Positions 8,562 to 17,549 of a DNA stretch of 64,000 bases are shown here, one piece after another. A program made the translations under genes and the position numbers. Under the pieces are notes generated by a model. The model saw only the letters and a program-made list of their open reading frames with translations. It searched no databases and was not told where the DNA came from. Position 1 is the first letter of the stretch. The number at the start of each line of letters is the position of its first letter. The DNA is from Archaeoglobaceae archaeon (GTDB lineage Archaea > Halobacteriota > Archaeoglobi > Archaeoglobales > Archaeoglobaceae), in the NCBI GenBank assembly GCA_038734275.1, contig JAVYOO010000001.1, forward strand, positions 1-64,000. Direction: 5' to 3'.

Positions 8562-9537
8562 AAGCAAGTCTCTTCGGAATGGGCGGATGCGTGGAAAGGA
8601 ATTCCTGAATTGGAGAAACCTTTTCTTTCTTTAATCTTTCGATATCCATCCTCGTAATGGGTTCTGCAACCGCGTTAACGAGAGCGTATATAAATAGCGT
8701 TCTGAATCTGCTTTCAGCAATTTCAGCTTTCACTGATGGGTATCTATAGTAGAAGTAGTGTATCTTTGCCAAGCTTCTCTGCATTGCATCTTTTCCGGCA
8801 ACAAAGACACCTTCAGTATCTGCAAAGTATTCCCTGAGTCTGCTGAACGCCAAAACGAGAACCTGAATGACGAAGGAAACAACCACCGCTAAAATGCCCA
8901 CAATTGCAAGCTGTCCACCTCTTCTATCGCCCCCAGAAGAGCGAATTAGCATGTAGCCCAAATAGAAAATTATCGATGGGAGCAAGCCCAGCAGGAGCAT
9001 GAAGAGATTATCTTTGTGTTTGTGATGCCCTACTTCGTGTCCAATGACCGCCATGAGTTCATCTCTTGAGAGCATATTTACCAAAGCATCGGATACTGCA
9101 ACAAATTTCCCAGTCAAGAAGTTTCCATATGCAAAGGCATTTGGCGGGCTGTGGACAACCATAGCCTTTGGAGGTTTCACTCCAAGCATGACGGATGCTT
9201 CGTTAACCAATCTCTGCAGTTCTTCGCTTTTCTTTGCACCATAGCTCAGATTGATCAAATATGGAGATAGCAGGTAAATCAGCAGATTAATAGCTACAAT
9301 GAAGGCAATGAGTGCGTAGAAGTCAATGTATAGCTCAGTAACTGCCAAGATTAGGTAGATTATGCCTGCGGACATGCCGAGTATAAGCACGAGTAGCAAA
9401 AACATAGAAGTGTATAGCGAAAATTTACCCGCAACTCTTCCAGCTACCTTTGGTGCAACAGTGCTTGCCAAGGCAAACATTACAAGGTATCCGAGGATTG
9501 CCAAGACCCAGTATAGTGGATCGAATATCAGGAACAT
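8539..9537 (-). CDS. htpX: HtpX-like M48 membrane metalloprotease
   Basis: A 332-residue zinc protease of the membrane that degrades damaged membrane proteins. Two N-terminal helices are followed by the active site HEVGHH (His167, Glu168, His171) and a further helix pair. The downstream segment REYFADTEGV supplies the third zinc ligand Glu. NAFAYGNFLTGKFVAVSDAL is typical of the family. The gene is on its own and converges on the PH-like gene. Confidence 0.92.
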   Translation of the reverse strand: MFLIFDPLYWVLAILGYLVMFALASTVAPKVAGRVAGKFSLYTSMFLLLVLILGMSAGIIYLILAVTELYIDFYALIAFIVAINLLIYLLSPYLINLSYGAKKSEELQRLVNEASVMLGVKPPKAMVVHSPPNAFAYGNFLTGKFVAVSDALVNMLSRDELMAVIGHEVGHHKHKDNLFMLLLGLLPSIIFYLGYMLIRSSGGDRRGGQLAIVGILAVVVSFVIQVLVLAFSRLREYFADTEGVFVAGKDAMQRSLAKIHYFYYRYPSVKAEIAESRFRTLFIYALVNAVAEPITRMDIERLKKEKVSPIQEFLSTHPPIPKRLAFIDSLKF

Positions 9538-9676
9538 ATTGAAGTTTGAATTCTGCTGTTAAAAAACATTTCGATGCTCAAAATGGACTTTGAAGAGAAT
9601 TTTAGAGAAATTAATAACAGAAGTTAAAATTTCAACTCTTCTGAAAGTTTTTAAAGCGTTGTTGATCTTTTGGATT

Positions 9677-10747
9677 GTGCTTAAAATAGCTATTTCAACG
9701 CCTTACTTTCCCCCACATATCGGAGGGGTAGAAGAGCACGTAAAAAACCTTATGGAGAAACTAAAGGAACGTGGTTATAAAATCAATGTTATTTCATCTA
9801 TCGGCTCAGATATAACTGTTCCATGCATAAAAATACCCTACTCGCCGATTCCAATAACTTTTCCACATATTAAGGCAGACTTGTATCATTCGCATGTTCC
9901 CTCACCGTTCTTTGCCAGTAAATTGGACAAAGTCGCAAAAAAGGAACGAAAACCGCATGTTATCACCTACCACAACGACGTTATTGTGCCAAGCAAGGTG
10001 AACGGGTATGGCATCCCAAGATTCCTCGGAAGAGCTGTTGAGAAAATCAATGATTCCATAGTTAACCGATTGCTTGATAGAGTGGATTTGATAATAGCGA
10101 CAACAAGGAGCTATGCGGAAACCTCTCCAATTCTTTCAAAATTCATCGATAAAGTAAAGGTTGTCCCGAATGCGGTCGATCCAAATGAATTCAAGCCCGG
10201 GATCGATGCGGGGCAAAGAGAGCCAGTGGTGCTTTACGTTGGCAGGTTGGTTGCCTATAAAGGTGTTTCAACGCTTATAAAGGCGATGGCAGAGGTTCAG
10301 AAAGAAGTTGATGCTAAACTCGTAATCGTGGGCGATGGAGAGGACAAAAAAGGATTTGAAAAACTTGCTGAAAAGCTAAATGTAAAGGCGGTCTTTACAG
10401 GGAGAGTTCCGAAGAAAGATGTTGTTTATTGGATGCAGAAAGCGAGAGTTCTTGTGCTACCATCTTTTTCAAGATTAGAGGCATTTGGAATTGTTTTGCT
10501 TGAAGCGATGGCATGCTCAACGCCGGTGCTTGGAGCAGATACTCCCGGGGTTGCGGAAGTGGCTTCATATGGTGGTTTCACGTTTAAAAACAACTCTGAG
10601 CTTGTTGAAATCATAAATGAGCTACTCAGCAATGATAAGCTTGCAACAAAGCTTGGAAAAATGGGCAGAAAGGCAGTGGAGAAGAAGTTCAACTGGAATA
10701 CTGTGGTTAACGAGATTGAGAAAATCTACTTCGAGCTTCTGGGTTGA
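9677..10747 (+). CDS. GT4-family glycosyltransferase
   Basis: A glycosyltransferase of the GT-B fold. The N-terminal domain begins with KIAISTPYFPPHIGGVEEHV, the usual opening with the acceptor loop. The donor domain has VVLYVGRLVAYKGVSTLI, the EAFGIVLLEAMACSTPV nucleotide-sugar motif (E-x7-E), and a final helix. An ATG at 9590 would add 29 residues unlike the family, so GTG at 9677, placed directly before KIAIS, is preferred. Likely role is in glycolipid or surface glycan synthesis; substrates unknown. Confidence 0.82.
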   Translation: MLKIAISTPYFPPHIGGVEEHVKNLMEKLKERGYKINVISSIGSDITVPCIKIPYSPIPITFPHIKADLYHSHVPSPFFASKLDKVAKKERKPHVITYHNDVIVPSKVNGYGIPRFLGRAVEKINDSIVNRLLDRVDLIIATTRSYAETSPILSKFIDKVKVVPNAVDPNEFKPGIDAGQREPVVLYVGRLVAYKGVSTLIKAMAEVQKEVDAKLVIVGDGEDKKGFEKLAEKLNVKAVFTGRVPKKDVVYWMQKARVLVLPSFSRLEAFGIVLLEAMACSTPVLGADTPGVAEVASYGGFTFKNNSELVEIINELLSNDKLATKLGKMGRKAVEKKFNWNTVVNEIEKIYFELLG

Positions 10748-10794
10748 GTGGCTTGGAAAAGTTTATATAATTATTAAATTAACTAAGTCATTTC

Positions 10795-11259
10795 ATGAAT
10801 GCGGTTCGCCTAATTCTCTCGCTCGCAATAGTCCTCATTATAGGAATTGCTGGCTCATATTTCACTTCGCAGTCTGTTAAAACTTGGTATCCTACACTTC
10901 AAAAGCCATTCTTCACACCACCAGACTGGCTTTTTGCTCCCGCATGGACTACGCTTTACATTCTAATAGGTTTGGCTTTGTATGTCTGCTGGCAAAATGG
11001 ATTCTGGAAAAACTCAAGGCTTAGGTTTTTCTTCTTCTTACAGCTTGCACTAAACTTTCTGTGGTCTCCGCTCTTCTTTGGTTTTCAGAATCCACTGCTT
11101 GGCTTAATTGACATCTTAACCCTTGACATCGCAGTGATTGCGACAATATCTCTAATGCTAAGGCATTCAAAGCTTGCTACAGCCCTCATGCTCCCGTATC
11201 TTTGCTGGATTCTCTTTGCAACCGCCTTGAACTTGGCGGTTGTAATTTTGAATACCTAA
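10795..11259 (+). CDS. tspO: TspO/MBR family membrane protein
   Basis: A 154-residue, five-helix membrane protein of the translocator protein family, which binds tetrapyrroles and sterols. The signature PTLQKPFFTPPDWLFAPAW and the aromatic-rich segment LNFLWSPLFFGFQNP are clear. The exact substrate in archaea is unknown; a tetrapyrrole link is plausible. A TATA-like GTTTATATAA lies about 35 bp upstream. Confidence 0.92.
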   Translation: MNAVRLILSLAIVLIIGIAGSYFTSQSVKTWYPTLQKPFFTPPDWLFAPAWTTLYILIGLALYVCWQNGFWKNSRLRFFFFLQLALNFLWSPLFFGFQNPLLGLIDILTLDIAVIATISLMLRHSKLATALMLPYLCWILFATALNLAVVILNT

Positions 11260-11342
11260 TGTAGGAATAGGGCTCATAAAATATAAGGGATCTGGAATTG
11301 CATAGAGATAAAGATAAATATTTCGCTTTGAAATGTTTTTAT

Positions 11343-12101
11343 ATGATTGCCGAAGTTCTCTCAAAAATCCCCATTGAATTATGGAACGAAATAGTTCGAA
11401 GAGAGCCAGAATGGTTGTTTATGGAGGAATTTCTTCGTTTGGGTTTTGGTAAATTTGCGGTATTAATGGTTTCAGCAGGTTTGAACGATTTTCAGTTAAA
11501 AGGTAGGGCTGAGAAGGTTTATTGGCCAGAGATAGCAAAAAATCTGAACTTCAAAACCTTCAATTCGATATCAGATCTAAAGACTGTTCTTGGCGAATTC
11601 TACATGCATGAAAGGTTAGCGAAACAAAAGCTGAGAAGATTAGAACGCTTTTTGACAAGCAAACTTGCAGAAAAGCTTTGGAATTCCAATGCAGAAGAAG
11701 TTGCAAAAAATTTCACTGCAATTTGGCAAGAACTTGCAGAAACTATGGGGCAGGATAAAACCGCCAAAACCATAGTATTCGCAATGAAATGTCTTGGAAT
11801 TGCCTTGCTGATGAGCTCGAATTCCAATTTCACTTTTGTAGCTCCAATTCCAGTTGATTACAGGATTAGAGAACTAACAAAGAGACTTGGGGTAAAAATT
11901 GAAAATGATGAGGACATTAGGAGTTTCTGGAGTAGAATTCTCATCGAGATAAGAAATAATGGTGTCGAAATAAACATGATCCATCTCGACTCATTGGCTT
12001 GGCAAATCGGAACTCTTGAAAAGCATGAAATCTTAGAATATTTTACAAAGTTGGGTATAAAGAATTTAGGTATTGAATTGGCTAAACTTCTGCTGAGGTG
12101 A
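11343..12101 (+). CDS. AGOG-type 8-oxoguanine DNA glycosylase/lyase
   Basis: A base-excision repair enzyme of about 252 residues that removes 8-oxoguanine and nicks the strand. The pattern GQDKTAKTIVFAMKCLG holds the likely catalytic Lys, and APIPVDYRIRELTKRLG followed by HLDSLAWQIG fits the archaeal AGOG (DUF1886) family of helix-hairpin-helix glycosylases. ATG11343 is preferred to the in-frame TTG at 11298, whose extra residues look like leader sequence. The next gene begins 7 bp after its stop, so they may share a transcript. Confidence 0.78.
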   Translation: MIAEVLSKIPIELWNEIVRREPEWLFMEEFLRLGFGKFAVLMVSAGLNDFQLKGRAEKVYWPEIAKNLNFKTFNSISDLKTVLGEFYMHERLAKQKLRRLERFLTSKLAEKLWNSNAEEVAKNFTAIWQELAETMGQDKTAKTIVFAMKCLGIALLMSSNSNFTFVAPIPVDYRIRELTKRLGVKIENDEDIRSFWSRILIEIRNNGVEINMIHLDSLAWQIGTLEKHEILEYFTKLGIKNLGIELAKLLLR

Positions 12102-12108
12102 ATTCTAA

Positions 12109-12558
12109 ATGAGACTCTGTATAGCCCCCTGTGGGAGCAAAAAGATTTGGGATAGAAATCCGGATGCGGGTGCTACGAAGGCAAAAAATGCATACATTGG
12201 TAGTTTTGCAAAAACCTGCATCGAATATGCAGAAAAATTTTATCCAAACAGCTACGTTATTCTTTCAGCAAAATACGGATTTCTTTTTCCAGACGAGTTG
12301 ATCCCTGAGAACTATAACGTAACGTTCAAAGATCCAAATACAAAGCCCATGAGTGTCGGAGAATTAAAAAGACAGGCTATAGAAAAAGATTTGCTGAAAT
12401 ACGATGAAATCGTAGTGATTGCGGGGAAAGACTACGTTGAAATTGTGAAAAAGGTATTCCAAAACAAAGTTATCAGAACTCCGCTGAAAGGCCTCAAGAG
12501 TATGGGTTTGATGATTTCCGCTATGAATAAAGCCATAAAAGAGGGCAAAGAACTTTAA
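12109..12558 (+). CDS. DUF6884-like protein
   Basis: A 149-residue protein with CIAPCGSKKIWD at the N-terminus, a Lys-rich strand, and VILSAKYGFLFPDE. This Cys-Gly-Ser-Lys plus Ser-Ala-Lys-Tyr-Gly pattern is that of the DUF6884 family, related to domains next to tRNA-modifying enzymes. Enzymatic activity is unproven. It lies 7 bp after the AGOG gene and the plus-strand transcript probably ends soon after. Confidence 0.65.
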   Translation: MRLCIAPCGSKKIWDRNPDAGATKAKNAYIGSFAKTCIEYAEKFYPNSYVILSAKYGFLFPDELIPENYNVTFKDPNTKPMSVGELKRQAIEKDLLKYDEIVVIAGKDYVEIVKKVFQNKVIRTPLKGLKSMGLMISAMNKAIKEGKEL

Positions 12559-12635
12559 ATTGGGCACAAGATAAAAATTTCCACAGAATACCAATAATCA
12601 ATTTAGGCTCTTCGCTACCTTTATAAATTCACCAG

Positions 12636-12953
12636 TCAGTTTTTGAGCATGATCCTTCTAAACCCCAAGAAGTTCAAAGGAGAACATTTGGACGAGAAGG
12701 CATTAAACTCAGCCAAATTTCTCTCAACTACTCTGCTCAAATAGCTCAGCTCAAGCTTAGCCTTATTCCAAATCCAAGAAGTCTCATCTTGCTTTCTTAT
12801 CTCGTTGAGCACCTCAGCAAGAATTCTGTAGTGCTTGGAGAGCTTGGCTTTGCTTTTAATCTCGATGACATCAGCGAATGGAGCGAACTTCTTTTCGTCC
12901 TTAGGAGCTACATTTATTGCAGTTACAAAGTAATTCTCGCCTTTTATAACACC
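12636..12953 (-). pseudogene. Unrecognised open frame that has lost its start codon
   Basis: The minus strand has an open frame of 105 codons (ENYFVTAINVAPKDEKKF and onward, ending RRIMLKN stop) with ordinary archaeal amino-acid use. Upstream, GGAGGTGA at 12954-12961 is a perfect Shine-Dalgarno site, but 6 nt later, where an ATG should stand, there is ATA (12947-12945), and the frame has a stop just before. No ATG, GTG or TTG lies near. It looks like a gene silenced by ATG to ATA change, or one using a rare start. Family not recognised. Confidence 0.5.
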
Positions 12954-13028
12954 TCACCTCCTACATCCAAAATAATAATATTATAATAAAACTTATCCAA
13001 TATCATCACAACCACAACCTCTATAAAA

Positions 13029-13337
13029 CTAAATCCATCCAAAGAGAAAACCAAGTGCTACGATGAGGGGAGTTGGTAAGAAAACGAGGAGCGTTTTGAA
13101 GCGGTTGTAGAGAAGGCAGAAGAGAAACAAAATCCCATACTCCATAGCATTGCCCAAAAATCCAACGATTGTGCTGTAAAGCTCTGAGCGGGAAGCTACT
13201 TCTTGATTTCCAGAATGAAGAAGGAAGAAGAAGGCCATCGCGCTGACTAAAAAGAACATAAATGACCTCGACAGGATTAGCCAGTAAAATGCTCCGTAGA
13301 TGTGCCGAGCTATTGCGTTAAGTCTGATTAAAATCAA
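13029..13337 (-). CDS. Small membrane protein, third gene of a three-gene operon
   Basis: A 102-residue protein with three predicted membrane helices (around 18-40, 55-75 and 82-100) and no recognised domain. Its start overlaps the stop of the gene before it by 4 bp. No function can be assigned. Because all three genes overlap, they are translated as a unit, and this one likely works in the membrane with the others. Confidence 0.6.
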   Translation of the reverse strand: MILIRLNAIARHIYGAFYWLILSRSFMFFLVSAMAFFFLLHSGNQEVASRSELYSTIVGFLGNAMEYGILFLFCLLYNRFKTLLVFLPTPLIVALGFLFGWI

Positions 13338-13639
13338 GGTTGTGTTGCAATGAAAGACTGGGCGGTAATTATCAGTATAATAAAGTCATGGAACAACACT
13401 ATTACTCCCCATTTAATAAAAATAAGCTCTCCAAAGATACAAACGAGAAATATTGCAATATTTGGAAGCTTTACAATGTGCTCCCGATATTTTAAGAGCA
13501 AAGAAGGTATCAACCCCAAAGCAATCAGATAAAGTGCGGTCTGAGTGATTATATCTGCTCTTAACACTCTCGAAACGATGAAAAAGGTTGCTACTATGGA
13601 AAAAATTAGAATCAATAAGTTCTCGCTTGAGGTTTTCAT
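13334..13639 (-). CDS. Small membrane protein, second gene of a three-gene operon
   Basis: A 101-residue, strongly hydrophobic protein with about four membrane helices. No motif of a known transporter or enzyme is seen. It starts in a 4-bp overlap with the secreted protein gene upstream and ends in a 4-bp overlap with the next membrane protein gene. Such coupling suggests fixed stoichiometry. Function unknown. Confidence 0.6.
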   Translation of the reverse strand: MKTSSENLLILIFSIVATFFIVSRVLRADIITQTALYLIALGLIPSLLLKYREHIVKLPNIAIFLVCIFGELIFIKWGVIVLFHDFIILIITAQSFIATQP

Positions 13640-13980
13640 GCCAGCACCACTGATCTAGCAACTTTCTCCTCAATTTCAGCTTTTACTCCGTATTTATTCC
13701 ATAATTCCTTCATAGATTGCATTAAGCTCTTCTTCTCTTCATCTCTTAGACTTCTCCGCTCTACGTAGAATAGAGTGGCCTTTCTACCTTCTTCAGTTAT
13801 CCCAACAGCTATGAAGAAACCGTAGGGTGTTGAATCGAAGATTGGGTCTATTTTTATTAGCCTCAGATCTTCAAATTCTTCTAATTCTGCACTTGAAATT
13901 CCATTAGCAGTCACTGGAGTCGCTAAATTGCAAAGCATGACTAAAACCAGAAACAGACTAATTGTTTTCTTAGCTGTCAT
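13636..13980 (-). CDS. Small secreted protein, first gene of a three-gene operon
   Basis: A 114-residue protein with a cleavable signal peptide (KKTISLFLVLVMLCNLATPVTANG, cleavage likely after about residue 25). The mature part is a compact alpha/beta unit, with IKIDPIFDSTPYGFFIAVGI and a helical C-terminus. No family recognised. It leads the operon with two small membrane proteins, and TATA-like ATATATAAG lies about 35 bp upstream. Confidence 0.6.
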   Translation of the reverse strand: MTAKKTISLFLVLVMLCNLATPVTANGISSAELEEFEDLRLIKIDPIFDSTPYGFFIAVGITEEGRKATLFYVERRSLRDEEKKSLMQSMKELWNKYGVKAEIEEKVARSVVLA

Positions 13981-14009
13981 GCTCTCACTAAGCTATGTTG
14001 CATGCTACT

Positions 14010-14020
14010 AATATATAAGT
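14010..14020 (-). promoter_or_regulatory. TATA box for the small secreted/membrane operon
   Basis: AATATATAAGT on the plus strand is read as ACTTATATATT on the minus strand, about 30-40 bp upstream of the ATG at 13980. This fits an archaeal TATA element with a short leader. A GTGAG just before the ATG could serve as ribosome site. Confidence 0.4.
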
Positions 14021-14196
14021 TTTGCTACTTGATGACATATATGAAAATAGAAGTTTTAGATTTGAGATAAAATTCTGTAGCTTAGTAACACTTTTTAAGA
14101 TAAAATTGAAAAATTACCTCTAAATTTCTTGAAACATAAAGCTTTAATTAAAGCGGACTTCGACTTGATTGGAGTCTTTAAGTCTCTTTTTTGAGA

Positions 14197-15819
14197 TTAC
14201 CTGAACTTCTGCCTTAAGACTTTCTTATCTATTTTTCCAACACTTGTCTTTGGCAATTGATCCACAAATAAGTATTTATCTGGGATGGCCCATTTTGTAA
14301 TTGCACCCTGCTCTGCAAATCTCATAAGATGCTCTCTGAGTTCTGCTTCGGTAAGCTGAACACCCGGCATAGGAACAACTATTGCCAATGGTCTCTCACC
14401 CCATTTCTCGTCTGGGACTCCTACGACTGCGACTTCTCTGACTTTCGGATGCAGACTTAAAAGATTTTCAAGCGTTAATGAAGAAATCCACTCACCACCG
14501 CTTTTTATAACATCTTTGAGTCTATCAACGATTGTTATATAGCCCTCTTCATCAATCACCGCAATATCGCCAGTGTGAAGCCAGCCACCCGCCCAGAGCT
14601 CCTTTGTCTTAGCTTCATCCTTCAAATAGCTCTCTGTAAGCCATGGTGCCCTCACAACGATCTCTCCCATTTCCTTTCCGTCTGGCTTAACGTCGGTCAT
14701 GTCTTCTCTGACCACTCTTGCGTAGACAAGCGGGAATGGTATTCCAGTTTTGACAGAAAGCTTAACAAGTTCTTCTTCACCAAGATCAAGCAAATGCGGT
14801 TTTATGAATGCTCCAGTGAGTGCGGGGCAGGTTTCGGACATCCCATAAGCAGCCATTGTGTATATTCCCTTCTCTCTTGCTCTTTTAGCCAAACCTTCTG
14901 GAAGCTTAGATCCGCCGATGAGCACCTTCCAGCCATTGAATTTGAAGCCCTCAGGCAAGTTGTCAACGATCATTTGCAGAATTGTTGGAACGCAGTGGGA
15001 ATAAGTCACACCTTCAGTAAGAACAAGCTTTACTATCATCTGTGGCTCATATCTGCCTGGATAGACGTGCTTATAACCAAGTAGCCACATCATTATGGGT
15101 ATTTCCCAGCCATGGACATGGAATAGCGGTGTCAGAGGCATGTAGACTTCTTTATCGCCCAATAAACGCAGAGGGGAGCGATAGCCAGTCATTGCAATGC
15201 AACCGGCAAGTGCGTGTAAAACGAGTTTTCTGTGGGTAAACCAAACCCCTTTCGGACGTCCTGTGGTTCCAGTAGTGTAGCTGAGCGTTGCCATCGTGTT
15301 TTCACTGAAATCTGGGAACTCGTAGTCTTTGCTGGCTTTCTTTATTAGCTCTTCGTATTCCAGATCTGTAAGCTTCGTTTCAGGCATCGTGTCATCGGTC
15401 ATCACGATATAGTGCTTTACAGTCTCAAGCTTGTCAGCCAATCTCTCCATTAGTGGAATAAAGTCCTTGTAAACCAGAACCACCTCATCTTCCGCATGTT
15501 GCATCGTATAAAGCATGTCTTCGGGGCTGAGTCTTACATTCACCGTATGCAACACAGCACCCATTCCGGGTATTGAGAAGTAGCATTCAAGGTATCTGTG
15601 CGAATCCCAATCCAGAACTGCTACTTTAGTTCCCTTTTTAACTCCAAGTTCCTCCAATGCACTCGCAAATTTGTGCACTCTTTTGTAAAGGTCTCTATAA
15701 GTGTAACGATGTATGTCTCTGTAAACTATTTCCTGTTTTGGCGCATAATTCACTCCAGTTTCCAAAACATGCTTCATCAAAAGCTGGTAGTCATATGCTT
15801 CCATGAGTATCATTACCAT
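14197..15819 (-). CDS. AMP-forming acyl-CoA synthetase (fatty acid-CoA ligase)
   Basis: A 540-residue adenylate-forming enzyme that activates a carboxylic acid with ATP and CoA. Motifs in order are the P-loop LSYTTGTTGRPKG, the MAAYGMSETCP adenine-binding site, GWLHTGDIAVIDEEGYI, the hinge DRLKDVIKSGGEWIS and the C-terminal catalytic Lys in PKTSVGKIDK. The sequence is closest to medium/long-chain fatty acid ligases, consistent with beta-oxidation in Archaeoglobales and with the esterases found later in the window; the chain length is not readable. Starts at 15819, 15813 and 15804 are all ATG. Confidence 0.9.
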   Translation of the reverse strand: MVMILMEAYDYQLLMKHVLETGVNYAPKQEIVYRDIHRYTYRDLYKRVHKFASALEELGVKKGTKVAVLDWDSHRYLECYFSIPGMGAVLHTVNVRLSPEDMLYTMQHAEDEVVLVYKDFIPLMERLADKLETVKHYIVMTDDTMPETKLTDLEYEELIKKASKDYEFPDFSENTMATLSYTTGTTGRPKGVWFTHRKLVLHALAGCIAMTGYRSPLRLLGDKEVYMPLTPLFHVHGWEIPIMMWLLGYKHVYPGRYEPQMIVKLVLTEGVTYSHCVPTILQMIVDNLPEGFKFNGWKVLIGGSKLPEGLAKRAREKGIYTMAAYGMSETCPALTGAFIKPHLLDLGEEELVKLSVKTGIPFPLVYARVVREDMTDVKPDGKEMGEIVVRAPWLTESYLKDEAKTKELWAGGWLHTGDIAVIDEEGYITIVDRLKDVIKSGGEWISSLTLENLLSLHPKVREVAVVGVPDEKWGERPLAIVVPMPGVQLTEAELREHLMRFAEQGAITKWAIPDKYLFVDQLPKTSVGKIDKKVLRQKFR

Positions 15820-15891
15820 CTACACATTTTAAACATTTCGAAATTTAACAATGAAATATTTAGGGGAAGTTTTAGAATAAAAAATATTCGA

Positions 15892-17349
15892 TTAACCTTT
15901 TGTGACTCCAAGCGGAATAAGTTTCGCTACAAGTGTTGAAATTCCCGCTCGATGTACAACATCTACAACATCATCACTTATCTTATAAGCTTCCGGTGCT
16001 TCTTCAGAAAGCAATCCTTTTTCAGCGGATCTGACATATATTCCCTTCTTTTCAAGATTTTGCCTAACGACATTATCTCTCATTCTTCTTTTTGCTTCTG
16101 CCCTGCTCCAGACTCTTCCACTGCCATGACAGGTACTACCGAAGGTTTCCTGCATAGCCTTTTCAGTTCCAACGAGCACGTAGCTTGGCGTCCCCATGCT
16201 TCCAGGAATCAAAACTGGCTGACCTACATCGCGATAAATTGCTGGGACTTCGCTTCTTCCTGCAGAGAAGGCTCTTGTTGCACCTTTTCTGTGAACACAA
16301 ACCCTCACTTTTTTACCATCCAGCACGTGTTCCTCAAACTTTGCAATGTTGTGAGCAACATCGTAAACAACGTCAAGCCCCAGATCTTCTTCGCTCATCT
16401 TGAATACTTTTCTAAAGCTTTCCCTTACCCAGTGGGCGATAATCTGTCTGTTACACCACGCAAAATTCGCACTTGCAGCCATTCCTGCAAAGTAATCTTC
16501 TCCTTCTTTGCTCTTTATCGGTGCACAGGCGAGTTGTCTGTCTGGTAGCGAGATGTTGTATTTCTTCACAGCTCTGTCTAGGACTTCTAAAAAGTCCGTG
16601 CAAACCTGATGTCCCAGTCCACGGCTTCCACAATGAATCATCACGGTAACAGTTCCTTCTTCAAGTCCAAATACCTTAGCGACTTCTGGATTATACACTT
16701 TCTCCACGTATTGAACCTCGAGAAAGTGATTTCCACTGCCAAGAGTGCCGAGCTGTGTTCTTCCACGATCCCTTGCCCTTCTGCTCACAACTTCCGCTCT
16801 TGCTCCGGGCATTGCTCCGTTTTCTTCGCATCTTTCCAAGTCTTCCTCGGTCCCATAGCCATTTTCGAGAGCCCATTTTGCCCCCGAAACGAAGATCTCG
16901 TCAAGTTCTTTATCTTTTAGCGTTATCTTACCCTCACTACCAACCCCGGATGGAACTGCGATGAAAAGGGTATCAATGAGCTCTTTTATTTTTGGTTTAA
17001 CTTCTTCGACTTTCAAATTGCTCCTTAGCAAACGAACGCCACAGTTTATGTCAAATCCAACTCCGCCAGGAGATATAACTCCTTCTTCAACATCGAAACC
17101 TGCTACACCCCCTATCGGGAATCCATAACCAACATGCACATCCGGCATCACAAGCGAGGCGAGCCTTATCCCCGGCATTGTAGCAACGTTCGCTGCCTGC
17201 TCAACTGCATCTTTTTCCAGATCCTTCATCAATTTTCTGCTTATGTAGAAGTAAGCAGGAACTCGCATTCCTTTCTTGTAGTCCTTGCTCAGCTCCCATT
17301 TATAATCTGTAATCTTTTTGAGAACATCCTCCATGAAGAGAATGCTCAA
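15892..17349 (-). CDS. rtcB: RNA ligase RtcB (tRNA splicing)
   Basis: A 485-residue RNA ligase that joins 2',3'-cyclic phosphate or 3'-phosphate ends to 5'-OH ends, used to seal spliced tRNA halves. The metal-binding GGVGFDINCGVRLL with its Cys, MIHCGSRGLGHQ, YDVAHNIAKFEEH and the HRKGATRAFSAGR segment containing the guanylylated His are all present. There is no intein. ATG17334 (MEDVLKKI) is an alternative start. It is not near its archease partner within the window. Confidence 0.95.
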   Translation of the reverse strand: MSILFMEDVLKKITDYKWELSKDYKKGMRVPAYFYISRKLMKDLEKDAVEQAANVATMPGIRLASLVMPDVHVGYGFPIGGVAGFDVEEGVISPGGVGFDINCGVRLLRSNLKVEEVKPKIKELIDTLFIAVPSGVGSEGKITLKDKELDEIFVSGAKWALENGYGTEEDLERCEENGAMPGARAEVVSRRARDRGRTQLGTLGSGNHFLEVQYVEKVYNPEVAKVFGLEEGTVTVMIHCGSRGLGHQVCTDFLEVLDRAVKKYNISLPDRQLACAPIKSKEGEDYFAGMAASANFAWCNRQIIAHWVRESFRKVFKMSEEDLGLDVVYDVAHNIAKFEEHVLDGKKVRVCVHRKGATRAFSAGRSEVPAIYRDVGQPVLIPGSMGTPSYVLVGTEKAMQETFGSTCHGSGRVWSRAEAKRRMRDNVVRQNLEKKGIYVRSAEKGLLSEEAPEAYKISDDVVDVVHRAGISTLVAKLIPLGVTKG

Positions 17350-17549
17350 GACGACTTATATTACTTTCCGCATTTTAGCAGCCAAGAGAAAAGCAATCTT
17401 TTTTGGTATAGAAATAATTTTAATAAGTAATTATTTTGCTACCAACATTTTACAATCTCGTGCGCAACTTTAGCTGAAAAGAGTAATTGCAAAAAAGAAA
17501 TTTTAACAATATAGGAAAATTTTATTTATCATTTAACCAAATCCTACAC

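Noticed and set aside
12789-12986. Plus-strand 65-codon frame
   Set aside because: It is the antisense of the start-less minus-strand frame, which has better composition and a ribosome site.
14575-15084. Plus-strand frame of 169 codons opposite the acyl-CoA synthetase
   Set aside because: Antisense shadow of conserved motifs; Cys/His/Ser-rich composition is unlike real genes here.
15952-16548. Long plus-strand frame (198 codons) opposite rtcB
   Set aside because: It is antisense to well conserved RtcB motifs and has no ribosome site or family look.
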